Source of the DNA: Flagellimonas abyssi | GTDB lineage: Bacteria > Bacteroidota > Bacteroidia > Flavobacteriales > Flavobacteriaceae | Assembly: GCF_019457905.1 (NCBI RefSeq) | Contig: NZ_JAHZSV010000021.1 | Coordinates: 1 to 64,000 of the forward strand | Direction: 5' to 3' | DNA: 64,000 nt | In this document: one piece after another, positions 45,806 to 54,425 of the stretch | Position numbering within the stretch: position 1 is the stretch's first letter | Layout of the letters: each line of letters begins with the position of its first letter | Program-made: the position numbers and the translations under genes | The notes under the pieces: generated by a model | What the model was told of the DNA's origin: nothing | Database searches by the model: none | The model's input: only the letters and a program-made list of their open reading frames with translations

Positions 45806-46359
45806 GACTCAAAAATTAAAGGGAATAGCAAATGAACCATGATGAGTCCGCCGATAAAAAATCCGATGACGGCGATCAAAGAGGGCCGCTGTAAGTTGCT
45901 CAATCCAGAAATGGCGTGTCCCGATGTACAACCTCCGGCGTAACGAGTGCCAAAACCAACCAAAAATCCAGCTACCAAAAGAATGATCCACACTTTGAGA
46001 TTCGATAACGCCTCCATACTAAAAAGCTCTGTGGGCAAATAGGCCTTTCCTGCACTGTCAAAACCAAGTTCTTGCAGTTTGGTCACGGTTTTATCCGAAA
46101 TATTGACGGCCGGATTGGGAGAAAGCCAATGTGCCCCAAAAAATCCACCGATCACAGCGCCAAGAACGACCAAAAGGTTCCATCGTTTTGATTTTACATC
46201 TATTTTGAAGTAATCCGAAAACTTTCCTGCCCCACCAATGGAGCAAAATGTCTCCAAGTTGGAGGACATTCCAAATTTTTTGCCCATGAGTATAAGCAGC
46301 GCCATGATGATAGCGATAAGTGGGCCCGCCACATACCAAGGCCAAGGTTGATAAAGCAT
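45802..46359 (-). CDS. YeeE/YedE family sulfur-compound transporter subunit
   Basis: A 185-residue membrane protein. 'QPWPWYVAGPLIAI' is the conserved start and 'GFGTRYAGGCTSGHAISGLS' the Cys hairpin of YeeE/YedE proteins, which bring in thiosulfate in E. coli. A further 'SNLETFCSIGGAGKF' segment is typical of this half. The ATG at 46359 is preferred over a TTG at 46389. It is coupled by overlap to the DUF6691 gene and lies in the RND-YeeE operon. Confidence 0.85.
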   Translation of the reverse strand: MLYQPWPWYVAGPLIAIIMALLILMGKKFGMSSNLETFCSIGGAGKFSDYFKIDVKSKRWNLLVVLGAVIGGFFGAHWLSPNPAVNISDKTVTKLQELGFDSAGKAYLPTELFSMEALSNLKVWIILLVAGFLVGFGTRYAGGCTSGHAISGLSNLQRPSLIAVIGFFIGGLIMVHLLFPLIFES

Positions 46360-46418
46360 TTTAGTGAGGTTTTGGACAAAGGTCACCAAAATGCTTCAAT
46401 AAACAAACTTGTGGGATA

Positions 46419-46622
46419 TCAGCAGCAGTTCTTATCGGAATCTGAAACTCCAAATTTCTTCAGAATGTCTTCCAACAAACACCACTTAGTGAGCGATGAT
46501 TGCAGCAAGTTGGCCCCTACAAATGCAGTAAACCAAAGCCAATTGATATTTACATAGATGGCCAAGGCCAAACTGATCAGCACAAAAGACCCTGCTACCC
46601 CTCTTACGATTCTATTTCTCAT
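46419..46622 (-). CDS. DUF2892 membrane protein
   Basis: A 67-residue protein with two close membrane helices and a C-terminal 'CLLEDILKKFGVSDSDKNCC'. The start 'RNRIVRGVAGSFVLISLALA' fits DUF2892 (YgaP-type), a domain often fused to or next to rhodaneses. The ATG at 46622 is taken; a TTG at 46649 would overlap the upstream gene. The end has a free Cys pair, which may matter for sulfur. It lies in the RND-YeeE operon. Confidence 0.85.
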   Translation of the reverse strand: MRNRIVRGVAGSFVLISLALAIYVNINWLWFTAFVGANLLQSSLTKWCLLEDILKKFGVSDSDKNCC

Positions 46623-46632
46623 TTCTTGATTT

Positions 46633-46938
46633 TTAAACGGTTCTTTCAATGGGAATTTCCACTGCCCTAATCGGGTTGGTGGTCTCGCTGTTTTCGTTGA
46701 ATTGTTTTATCAGTTTGAACAATTCGGTAACTTTTTCGTCCTCGGTGAACGAAAAGAACATGTTCGATGCTGCTCCCCCTTTTTCACTGGGAAACCAACT
46801 GCTGGTGTACATCAGTGGTGCGGCACTTTTATACCCATCTATATCGGATTCGCTGAAACTTTCCACACCGGCCTTCTTGAACAGTTTGAAGACTTCGCTC
46901 TTATATTCCTCGACCGTGGTAACAATAATCATTTTCAT
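46633..46938 (-). CDS. PII-like small protein
   Basis: A 101-residue protein starting at the ATG 46938. 'MIIVTTVEEYKSEVFKLFKKAG' followed by 'FSESDIDGYK' matches the first strand, helix and 'G(F/Y)' turn of PII/GlnB-like folds, and the last strand 'IRAVEIPIER' closes a ferredoxin-like fold. There is no T-loop tyrosine or nucleotide motif, so this is a PII-like sensor at best. It starts 1 base from the RND permease stop, so it is coupled to the pump. It may report on the pumped substrate or control the pump. Confidence 0.6.
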   Translation of the reverse strand: MKMIIVTTVEEYKSEVFKLFKKAGVESFSESDIDGYKSAAPLMYTSSWFPSEKGGAASNMFFSFTEDEKVTELFKLIKQFNENSETTNPIRAVEIPIERTV

Positions 46939-46939
46939 T

Positions 46940-49900
46940 TTACTTGTAGTTTTTACGTTCAATCAAATAATACACTAGTGGCACCACCAATAGCGTCAAA
47001 ATGGTGGACACTATGGTTCCTCCCATAAGTGAAATGGCCAAACCTTGAAAAATAGGGTCGAACAAAATCACAAAGGCTCCTATAACCACGGTGCCCGCGG
47101 TCAATAAAATAGGCGTTGTACGCACGGCACCAGCTTCTATCACGGCCTGTTTCAAAGGAATATCCTCCTTGAGCCTCAAATTGACAAAGTCAATCAGTAA
47201 AACCGAATTCCGCACCATGATACCCGCCAGAGCTATCATACCAATAAAGGATGTAGCGGTAAAAAATGCCCCGAGCAACCAATGCCCGAGCACAATCCCG
47301 ATCAATGAAAGTGGAATGGCCACCATCATCACCACAGGTGCCTTAAAGTTTTGAAACCATCCAACAATCAACATATAAATGATGACGATCACCCCTAAAA
47401 AAGCAATTCCCAAATCCCTGAAGACCTCAAGAGTTACTTGCCATTCGCCATCCCATTTTACAGTGTAGTCATCTTCAAATTGGGGCTGTTCCATATAAAG
47501 TTCGTTGATGGAATATCCTTGTGGAAGCTCCAATTGGTTCAACTTGTCCGTCATACCCAAAATGGCATACACGGGACTTTCCAGTTCACCTGCCATATCG
47601 GACATCACATAAACCACTCTTTTTTGATTCTTTCGGTAGATGCTCTTCGCCTTGATGCCTTCTTTGACTGTAACCAAATCACCAACGGAAACCATATTTC
47701 CTTGTTGGGATGCTATTTTTATTTGTTTGATTTCATCCAAGCGGGATTTATCCTTTTCGTCAATAGAAAGCACAATTCCAATTTGCTCAAAGGCATCTTC
47801 GCGATACATATGGGAAACCGGTTGCTCACGGAAAGCCATCGCCATTACTTGGACAATTTGCTGCGGAGTAATGCCATAAAGCATCGCTTTTTCCTTGTCG
47901 ACCACAAAATCATACTCCACTTGGTCATCCTCGACCCTCCAATCCACATCCACCACATCGGTCGTGTTGTTCAAGATGCCCTTCACTTTATCAGCAAGTG
48001 CTATCTGCTTGTCGTAATTGGGTCCGTAAATCTCGGCCACTATGGTCGAAAGCACGGGAGGCCCTGGCGGCACCTCAACAATTTTGATGTTCGCTTGGTA
48101 CTTTTTGCCCAATTCCTGAATCTTCGGCCTGAGCAATTTAGCAATGTCGTGACTCTGCTCGCTCCTGTCATGTTTATCTACAAGGTTGACTTGGATATCG
48201 GCCATATTGCTGCCACCGCGCAGGTCGTAGTGCCTTACCAAACCATTGAAGGTTATCGGAGCAGAGGTGCCCACATATGCCTGATAGTTGACCACTTCGG
48301 GTCGTGTGGATAGATATGCGCCTATTTCCTTGGTCACTGCCGATGTCCGTTCCAAGGTAGTGCCTTCCGGAAGGTCTATGACCACTTGGAACTCGTTCTT
48401 ATTATCAAAAGGAAGCATTTTTACCGCCACTGATTTGGTGAAGAACATGGCCACCGAGGCCATTAGCAACAAGAATGTAATCCCCAAGAACAACCATCTT
48501 TTTTTCTTGCTTTCGATCAAAGGTCTCTCAAATCGAGCGTAGGCTTTGTAAATAAAGGTCTCCTGAATTTCGACGGGTTTCTTTTCCTTTTTCTTCTTTT
48601 TGTCCTTTTCCCTTAGGAAAATGTATCCCAAATACGGCGTTATCGTCAAAGCCACAAACAGCGACAACAACATCGCAATCGAAGCTCCGATGGGCATGGG
48701 CGACATATAGGGGCCCATCAAACCGGATACAAAGGCCATGGGCAATACGGATGCAATTACCGTAAACGTGGCCAAAATGGTAGGGTTGCCGACCTCGTTG
48801 ATGGCATAGATAGCGGCATCTTTGAACGGCAAGCGTTTCATTTTAAAATGACGGTGCATGTTCTCCGCAATAATGATGGAATCGTCCACCACAATACCCG
48901 TCACAAAAACCAAAGCGAACAAAGTGATTCGGTTCAGGGTGTAATCCAGCATATAGTAACTCAGCAAAGTCAATGCAAATGTGATGGGAACGGATAGGAA
49001 CACCACTAGTCCTCCTCGCCATCCCATGGCCAACATGACCACAAAGGTCACTGCAATGATGGCCCCGATCAAGTGCATCAATAGCTCAGATACTTTTTGT
49101 GATGCGGTTTGTCCGTAGTTACGGGTCACTTCGACCTTTACCTCATCTGGAATGAGCGTTGTTTTCAGGTGGTCTACCTTTTCCAGTACCACATCGGCAA
49201 TCTGCATCGCATCCGCACCTTTTCTTTTGGCAATTGATATGGTGACCGCGGGATATTCAGATTTATAGGTCTCCGCTTTTTCACTGGCAGCACCAAATCC
49301 TAGGGAAACATAGTTTTTTGGAAGCTCTGGGCCATCCAAAACGGTGGCCAATTGCTTCAAATAAATGGGTTGACCCTGTTTCGTTCCCACAATCAAGTTT
49401 TCGAGATCTTCTTTGGTCTCCAGAAAATTTCCTGTGCTGATATGGAACTCTGTATCATTGTACAGGAAGTTACCGGCATCCATTTGCTGATTGTTGGCCT
49501 TGATCATTTGGGCAACGGCCAACATATCCAATTCAGATTCCGCCATTTTATCCTTATCCAACACCACGCGAAGTTGGGGACTGCGCCCTCCTATCCTTTT
49601 GGTGATGGAAACCCCGTTTACTTTTTCAATCTCGTTGATAAGCTCTCCTGAAATCTGCCTCAACTGAAAATCATCGTACTCCTCGCTCCAAAGTGTCAAC
49701 GCCAGCATGGGCACATCATCAATGGCACGGGTTTTCACCAAGGGCATCGTCACACCGGCGGGCATTTCGTCCATATGCTTGTTGATCTCATCGTATAGGC
49801 GCACCAAAGATCTTTCGATATCCTCTCCCACATAGAACTGCACAATGGCCATCCCCTGCTCTTGCATCGAGGTGGTGTACACGTATTCCACACCTTTAAT

Positions 49901-50134
49901 GTTGGATATAATTTTTTCCAGCGGTTTTGTGATCCTGGATTCCACCTCGGTTGGGCTGGCCCCTGGATACCCCACAAATATGTCCGCCATCGGCACATCT
50001 ATCTGTGGTTCCTCTTCCCTTGGGATAAGGAAAGAACTGTACACGCCAATGACCATAAATACGATCATTAGGAGCACCGTTAGTTTAGAGCTGATAAACC
50101 CTTTGGCTATTTTTCCTGCAAGTCCGTCTTTCAT
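46940..50134 (-). CDS. RND efflux permease (AcrB family)
   Basis: A 1064-residue inner-membrane RND pump. N-terminal helix 'SKLTVLLMIVFMVIGVYSSFL', periplasmic porter domains, the second helix group with proton-relay 'GIVVDDSIIIAENMHRHF', and the repeat half with 'GIMVRNSVLLIDFVN' are all in place. Length is typical. It forms a tripartite pump with the MFP (16 bases upstream) and TolC genes. Family cargo ranges from drugs and metals to lipids; the neighbours (SQR, YeeE) point to a sulfur-linked cargo, which is inferred. Confidence 0.93.
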   Translation of the reverse strand: MKDGLAGKIAKGFISSKLTVLLMIVFMVIGVYSSFLIPREEEPQIDVPMADIFVGYPGASPTEVESRITKPLEKIISNIKGVEYVYTTSMQEQGMAIVQFYVGEDIERSLVRLYDEINKHMDEMPAGVTMPLVKTRAIDDVPMLALTLWSEEYDDFQLRQISGELINEIEKVNGVSITKRIGGRSPQLRVVLDKDKMAESELDMLAVAQMIKANNQQMDAGNFLYNDTEFHISTGNFLETKEDLENLIVGTKQGQPIYLKQLATVLDGPELPKNYVSLGFGAASEKAETYKSEYPAVTISIAKRKGADAMQIADVVLEKVDHLKTTLIPDEVKVEVTRNYGQTASQKVSELLMHLIGAIIAVTFVVMLAMGWRGGLVVFLSVPITFALTLLSYYMLDYTLNRITLFALVFVTGIVVDDSIIIAENMHRHFKMKRLPFKDAAIYAINEVGNPTILATFTVIASVLPMAFVSGLMGPYMSPMPIGASIAMLLSLFVALTITPYLGYIFLREKDKKKKKEKKPVEIQETFIYKAYARFERPLIESKKKRWLFLGITFLLLMASVAMFFTKSVAVKMLPFDNKNEFQVVIDLPEGTTLERTSAVTKEIGAYLSTRPEVVNYQAYVGTSAPITFNGLVRHYDLRGGSNMADIQVNLVDKHDRSEQSHDIAKLLRPKIQELGKKYQANIKIVEVPPGPPVLSTIVAEIYGPNYDKQIALADKVKGILNNTTDVVDVDWRVEDDQVEYDFVVDKEKAMLYGITPQQIVQVMAMAFREQPVSHMYREDAFEQIGIVLSIDEKDKSRLDEIKQIKIASQQGNMVSVGDLVTVKEGIKAKSIYRKNQKRVVYVMSDMAGELESPVYAILGMTDKLNQLELPQGYSINELYMEQPQFEDDYTVKWDGEWQVTLEVFRDLGIAFLGVIVIIYMLIVGWFQNFKAPVVMMVAIPLSLIGIVLGHWLLGAFFTATSFIGMIALAGIMVRNSVLLIDFVNLRLKEDIPLKQAVIEAGAVRTTPILLTAGTVVIGAFVILFDPIFQGLAISLMGGTIVSTILTLLVVPLVYYLIERKNYK

Positions 50135-50150
50135 TGTTAGCTTTTTTGGG

Positions 50151-51239
50151 TTATTGAATGCTTACTTTGACCCCGTTGTAGAGTTTTCCTTCGGCGGATA
50201 CGATGTACTGATCGCCCTCGGACAAGCCTGACAAGACCTCTACTTCCGCTCCATAATTTTCGCCCAATCGCAACCAGCGAAGCAAGGCCACATCATCTTG
50301 GCCCAAAGTGTACACCCCTGTGAGTTGGCCTTTATGCACCAAGGCTTCGGACGGTACGGTCACAACAGTTTTACCTTCGCTTCCGTTTTCCGTTTCGAGC
50401 CTAACGGTGGCATACATCCCCGACAAAATCTTGGCATCCGTTTTGTCCAATGATACTTTCATTACGTATTGTCCTCCGGTATTTTGTGCGGAGGCACTCA
50501 ATTCCGATACTTTACCGGTAATTGTGGTATCCAGAGCCTTGATCAAAACGTATGCTTTGGTCCCCGCTTGGATGGCCGAAATGTTGTTCTCCGCTACCTT
50601 GGCCTCCACCTCAAATCCGCCAGGGGATTCCACTGACACCAAAGGGACCCCTGGGTTGGCCATATCGCCCGCATCGATGTAAGTATTGGTAACCACTCCG
50701 CTGAAGGGCGCCCGAATGTTGGCGTAGGCGAACTGGGAGTTCACTTCGTTCTTCATTTGGTTTGCGGCCTCCAATCTGGCCTTGGCCATTTCGTAGCGCG
50801 CGGTCATATCATCCAGTTCCTTTTGGGAAGCACTGTTTTCTTTAAAAAGGTTCTGGAATCGTTCATAATCTTTCTTGGCATTGGCAAACGCTACCTGTGC
50901 CTCGGTAATGGAGGCTTCCACTTGTGCTTTTTTGGCGCGTAGGTCCACATTGTTTATGGAGATCAACAAATCACCCTTGTTTACTTTCTGGCCAATTTTC
51001 ACGGGCAGGGATTCCACGTAGCCCATCATTCGGGTACTCAAGGTGGCACTGTTCACCGCCTTTATTTGACCACTGCCTGCCATAATGGTGGAACTATCGC
51101 CCAGCTCCACATCGGCAACGGTTACGGGAACCGCCTCCGTGATGTCCGCAGTTTGTTTCGCGTCACTTACACACCCCATCAGGAAGAATCCCAAGGATAC
51201 GGTTAGCATAAAACTTTTATATATCGTAGTGTTTTTCAT
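50151..51239 (-). CDS. RND periplasmic adaptor (membrane fusion protein)
   Basis: A 362-residue MFP lipoprotein. The signal 'FMLTVSLGFFLMGCVSD' has lipobox FMGC. Biotinyl-lipoyl and coiled-coil parts follow ('GQVNKGDLLISINNVDLRAKK'-like start, 'EASITEAQVAFANAKKDYERF' hairpin, 'IRAPFSGVVTNTYIDAGDM'), then the beta-barrel. It links the RND permease to the TolC channel. Starts 10 bases after TolC ends. The order TolC-MFP-RND is normal for Bacteroidota. Confidence 0.93.
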   Translation of the reverse strand: MKNTTIYKSFMLTVSLGFFLMGCVSDAKQTADITEAVPVTVADVELGDSSTIMAGSGQIKAVNSATLSTRMMGYVESLPVKIGQKVNKGDLLISINNVDLRAKKAQVEASITEAQVAFANAKKDYERFQNLFKENSASQKELDDMTARYEMAKARLEAANQMKNEVNSQFAYANIRAPFSGVVTNTYIDAGDMANPGVPLVSVESPGGFEVEAKVAENNISAIQAGTKAYVLIKALDTTITGKVSELSASAQNTGGQYVMKVSLDKTDAKILSGMYATVRLETENGSEGKTVVTVPSEALVHKGQLTGVYTLGQDDVALLRWLRLGENYGAEVEVLSGLSEGDQYIVSAEGKLYNGVKVSIQ

Positions 51240-51249
51240 CTTACAATTG

Positions 51250-52551
51250 TTATTTGGTTAAAAATGTCAATAGGGATTGTGCCTGATTGTAGTCAAAAAT
51301 GGTCTGATAATATGCCAATTGTTTTTCGGCATAGGTGGCTTCCGCCCCCAACAAATCTGTTGTTTTTTCCAAACCTTCCTTAAATCGATTGGTGCGGATC
51401 CTCAATGATTCTTCGGATTGCTCCATAGCCAATTTTGAGGTCTCGAGCCTGCTTTTCGCATCCTCGACCATCCGTTTGGTGCGTTGAAGCTCCATAGTAC
51501 TTTTGGCGACGTACTGTTCGTATTCCTGTTTCGCTTTTTCATAACTTGTTTTGCTCTTTCCCACTTTGGCAAAGCGTTGGGATCCTTTAAAAACATCCCA
51601 GCTCAAACTTGCCCCGATAATGTATCCTTTGGCATCGGCCTTAAAGATTTGATCATCGTACATTTCGTAGCTCGCAAAGGCGTTCAACCTTGGCAAAAAC
51701 GTCATATTGTCGGCCCTCATGTTTGCTTTATACGCTTCGGACACCAAATCCATCGCTTTTATATCGGCCCTGTCCACCAATGAACCTTCCGTAGTTTCCG
51801 CAAGATTCTCCGGTATGAGTTCTTCTGATGGCGCATAGACCACGTCCCCTTCTTCATTCATTAAATAGGATAGATAGTCCGATGCGTTTTGCACATTGCT
51901 CTTGGCTGTCTTCAACTGATCGGAAACTTCGGTCACCCGAACTTTTACCTCCAACAGATCCGCTTTTTGAAGCAATCCCTGATCGTAACTGTTCTGTGCC
52001 ATGTTCAGGTTGGCGTTTGCCGCTTCATGTGCCTTTTGCAACACCGCAACAGCTCTGTGGGCCAATTGCAGTTGTCCGTAGGCCTTTTGAGCTTCAAAAT
52101 CAAGGTAATCACGGGTGCGCATGGCCTGAAGTTCCTTGGCCTCCATAGTGGTTTTTGCTGCTTTACGCTGGTAAAATCCGTCCAAATTGATCAAGGGTTG
52201 TTCCACCGAAACTTTGGTGGCATAGTTCTCGATCTGGTCGGGATTGTTCAAAAGGGCGGGGTTAAAATCTGCCTGGGTCAAGATTTCTTGGTTCAGTTTG
52301 GAACCGAACGCCATCAATGGGTTCGTGGTGGCCATTCCCGTATGCGACACAGCGATCTGCGGCAAAAAGATGGAGTTGGAAAACCTATAATCGTATTTGG
52401 CCATTTGGGCTTCTTGCTCGGAAACCTTAATGCTGGCATTGGACTCCTGTACCTTGACCAGGACATCCGCCAAGGAAATCTTGATATGGTCTTGGGCAAA
52501 CAGTTGCCCCTGAGTCCAAATTAGCGTAGCTATAATTAATCCTCGTTTCAT
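51250..52551 (-). CDS. TolC-family outer-membrane efflux channel
   Basis: A 433-residue OMF protein with signal peptide (MKRGLIIATLIWTQGQLFAQ) and two OEP repeats of long helices ('AKYDYRFSNSIFLPQIAVSH', 'LKAAKSNVQNASDYL' and 'KQEYEQYVAKSTMELQRT'). It is the first gene of the operon and has the palindrome-type promoter (site at 52601) 50 bases before the start. It opens a channel through the outer membrane for the pump. Confidence 0.93.
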   Translation of the reverse strand: MKRGLIIATLIWTQGQLFAQDHIKISLADVLVKVQESNASIKVSEQEAQMAKYDYRFSNSIFLPQIAVSHTGMATTNPLMAFGSKLNQEILTQADFNPALLNNPDQIENYATKVSVEQPLINLDGFYQRKAAKTTMEAKELQAMRTRDYLDFEAQKAYGQLQLAHRAVAVLQKAHEAANANLNMAQNSYDQGLLQKADLLEVKVRVTEVSDQLKTAKSNVQNASDYLSYLMNEEGDVVYAPSEELIPENLAETTEGSLVDRADIKAMDLVSEAYKANMRADNMTFLPRLNAFASYEMYDDQIFKADAKGYIIGASLSWDVFKGSQRFAKVGKSKTSYEKAKQEYEQYVAKSTMELQRTKRMVEDAKSRLETSKLAMEQSEESLRIRTNRFKEGLEKTTDLLGAEATYAEKQLAYYQTIFDYNQAQSLLTFLTK

Positions 52552-52570
52552 CTACTTATTTAGTTTGAAG

Positions 52571-52614
52571 CAAAAGTAGATTTGGCAGGGCACCTACACA
52601 GTAACCTGGGTTAC
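52571..52614 (-). promoter_or_regulatory. Regulon promoter 1: palindrome plus -7 box for TolC-RND operon
   Basis: Operator GTAACCtgGGTTAC at 52601-52614. On the minus strand the -7 box TACTTTTG (TAnnTTTG) spans 52578-52571. Centre of the palindrome to first base of the box is 29.5 bases. The TolC ATG is at 52551. Class II activator geometry. Confidence 0.82.
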
Positions 52615-52624
52615 CGAGAAAATT

Positions 52625-52683
52625 TCAAAAAAAACACCTCAATACGAAGACATCCAAACAAAGCAAGCCTGTATTGAGGTGTT
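52625..52683 (-). terminator. Terminator of SQR transcript
   Basis: 13-bp perfect inverted repeat (AACACCTCAATAC and its complement, 52633-52645 and 52671-52683) with 25-nt loop, followed on the minus strand by eight T bases. It lies between the SQR microprotein and the palindrome of the TolC operon, so the two transcripts are separate. Confidence 0.85.
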
Positions 52684-52705
52684 CCACGATAATGGAAGTA
52701 AGTGA

Positions 52706-52840
52706 CTAAACATTTCGGGTTCCACCGTGCCCGCCTGCCACCACGATCAGTACCTTAATGCTCAAATAAATGAACTTAAAGAACTGGATAATGGGGTTCA
52801 TCATCGTAAATCGTTTGTATTTTGAGATTCTTCGTGTCAT
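52706..52840 (-). CDS. 44-aa membrane microprotein behind SQR
   Basis: A 44-codon ATG frame starting 6 bases behind the SQR stop. The N-terminus is basic (MTRRISKYKRF), then a membrane helix 'IIQFFKFIYLSIKVLIVVAG' and a short 'GHGGTRNV' tail. The basic side should stay in the cytosol. A second start (MMNPII) 12 codons in would give 32 residues. It is followed by a strong terminator, so it is the last gene of the SQR transcript. It may be a small partner of SQR; it has no known family. Confidence 0.6.
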   Translation of the reverse strand: MTRRISKYKRFTMMNPIIQFFKFIYLSIKVLIVVAGGHGGTRNV

Positions 52841-52846
52841 AACTTT

Positions 52847-54304
52847 CTATTCTGGGATTAACCACCAAAAGGGTTTCATTTTTGCTTTATAAATAAAGGC
52901 GTAATGCAGTGCCAACTTCAACCAGTGACCTGCAAGACCGATTGTGCCAAAGGTTTTACCCAATTTTCTTCCTTGGGTATCGGGATATTTATTGTAATCG
53001 GGAACAATGGGATAGGTAGTGATGCTCACACCGCTTCCCGTGGTCGTACCAAAACCTGCGGAGGCAATACACGCTGCGCCCATATTTCCCATAGATCCTT
53101 TGTGATGGAGCTCATTATTGGAATGCTTGATCATCCCAATAATGTTATCGGCTACCAGTTTGGCAGTGATTCCCGATGGCATACCCGTTCTTGGCGGAGC
53201 AGGGGTAATATCCGTTCCGTTTTTGCTCTTCCTGGGTTTGGAAATGCTGTGGGGTGGTGCAAAAGCAATACCGGGAGCAAAAATATTGGCGTACGATGGG
53301 TTTTGATACGTTTCCGGCCAATCCTGAACACTCCATTCCTCATAGGGCTTGGGGGTGTAATCGGCATCCACGATCATAAATCCTCTAAAGAGTTTATCGG
53401 TAATATCTCCTCCCTCTTTATCGTAAGCTTTAAAACCGTGGCCCGAAAACGAAGGTATCAGCATCGCAAAGTCGTACTTTTTCTTTTTATATTCTCCATC
53501 CAAGGTCTCGTAATGGACCACTCCGTCCTCTACTTTACTGACTCCAGCTTCCAAAATCCATTGAATTCCTCTGTCTTCAAAGATCATTTCCACCATTTCG
53601 TTGGATTTCATGATGTTGCTTCCATAGCTCATCAGCATACCGTCCATACCAAAATCGCCGAGATTGTATTCATTGGAAATCCAAGTGATTTTGGCCATAT
53701 CCCTCACTTTGTGCTTTCGGAGCTCTTGCTCAACATTCAAAATATACTCGAAGGCGGCTCCTTGACAGGTGGATTTCGCATGTCCCGTACCAATCAATAT
53801 TTTCGTTTTTTTGCCCGCTTTCATTTGCTTGATGAGCCCTTCCAGTGCGATCCAAGCTTCTTGGGCGTGGGTGTAGGTGCAAACAGAGTGGGTTTTGTTT
53901 TTGCCCGGAGACAACCCTTCCGTGGCTTCAAAATTGAGTTTGGGTCCCGTGGCATTGATCAGGTAATCGTAGGTTACCTTCTCCCGTGTTCCTTTTTCAT
54001 CGCCCGTAACATATTCAGCCAGTATATAGGGTTTGATTTCTTTCGAATCGCCTTCGGGATGAAAACTGACCGCTTTGGCCTGTTTATAATCAATATGCTT
54101 TTTGGCGTACAGGGGCGCCAATGGGAATAGGATATCCTTTGGCTTCATTCTACCGATCCCGACCCAAATATTGGACGGCACCCATTGGTAGTTTCCATTG
54201 GGGGACACCACCACAACCTCATGCTCTTTGGAGAGCTTTCTTCTTAAATGGGAGGCTGCCACATGACCTGCAATACCAGCTCCCAATACGACTATTTTGG
54301 ACAT
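52847..54304 (-). CDS. sqr: Sulfide:quinone oxidoreductase-type flavoprotein
   Basis: A 485-residue FAD-dependent oxidoreductase. N-terminal 'VVLGAGIAGHVAASHL' is the FAD-binding motif and 'INATGPKLNFEA' the second. Three Cys are well placed: C142 (HSVCTYTH), C180 (KSTCQGAAFEYI) and one near 410 (GAACIASAGFG), as in SQR enzymes that pass sulfide sulfur through a Cys pair. Two C-terminal amphipathic helices (AGHWLKLALHYAFIYK) would dock on the membrane. It oxidises sulfide to polysulfide and reduces quinone. Promoter site B lies 47 bases before the start. Confidence 0.88.
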   Translation of the reverse strand: MSKIVVLGAGIAGHVAASHLRRKLSKEHEVVVVSPNGNYQWVPSNIWVGIGRMKPKDILFPLAPLYAKKHIDYKQAKAVSFHPEGDSKEIKPYILAEYVTGDEKGTREKVTYDYLINATGPKLNFEATEGLSPGKNKTHSVCTYTHAQEAWIALEGLIKQMKAGKKTKILIGTGHAKSTCQGAAFEYILNVEQELRKHKVRDMAKITWISNEYNLGDFGMDGMLMSYGSNIMKSNEMVEMIFEDRGIQWILEAGVSKVEDGVVHYETLDGEYKKKKYDFAMLIPSFSGHGFKAYDKEGGDITDKLFRGFMIVDADYTPKPYEEWSVQDWPETYQNPSYANIFAPGIAFAPPHSISKPRKSKNGTDITPAPPRTGMPSGITAKLVADNIIGMIKHSNNELHHKGSMGNMGAACIASAGFGTTTGSGVSITTYPIVPDYNKYPDTQGRKLGKTFGTIGLAGHWLKLALHYAFIYKAKMKPFWWLIPE

Positions 54305-54320
54305 TTTTGAACTATTTACC

Positions 54321-54364
54321 CAAATTTACTCGCCCTCAACCACATAGAAAGTGACCTAGGTCAC
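54321..54364 (-). promoter_or_regulatory. Regulon promoter 2: palindrome plus -7 box for SQR
   Basis: Operator GTGACCTAGGTCAC at 54351-54364, a perfect 14-bp palindrome. On the minus strand the box TAAATTTG spans 54328-54321, exactly 29.5 bases from the palindrome centre. The SQR ATG is at 54304. Confidence 0.85.
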
Positions 54365-54365
54365 A

Positions 54366-54396
54366 CAAAAAAAAAGAGCACCGCGTTTGGTGCCCT
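54366..54396 (-). terminator. Terminator of cydAB transcript
   Basis: Hairpin GCACC-loop-GGTGC (54378-54382 and 54389-54393) extended by weaker pairs, followed on the minus strand by nine T bases (54367-54375). It ends the cytochrome bd operon right before the SQR operator. Confidence 0.78.
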
Positions 54397-54425
54397 TTTC
54401 TTCAATTGGAACAAAAAATCTACAA

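Noticed and set aside
46382..46387. GTCACC half-site before the yeeE gene
   Set aside because: No second half-site and no TAnnTTTG at the right spacing; the gene is inside an operon.
47438..48313. 291-codon open frame on the plus strand opposite the RND gene
   Set aside because: Shadow of the RND permease reading frame with no domain.
52904..54130. 408-codon open frame on the plus strand opposite SQR
   Set aside because: It is a shadow of the SQR gene; it shows no family motif while the minus strand has FAD motifs and Cys.
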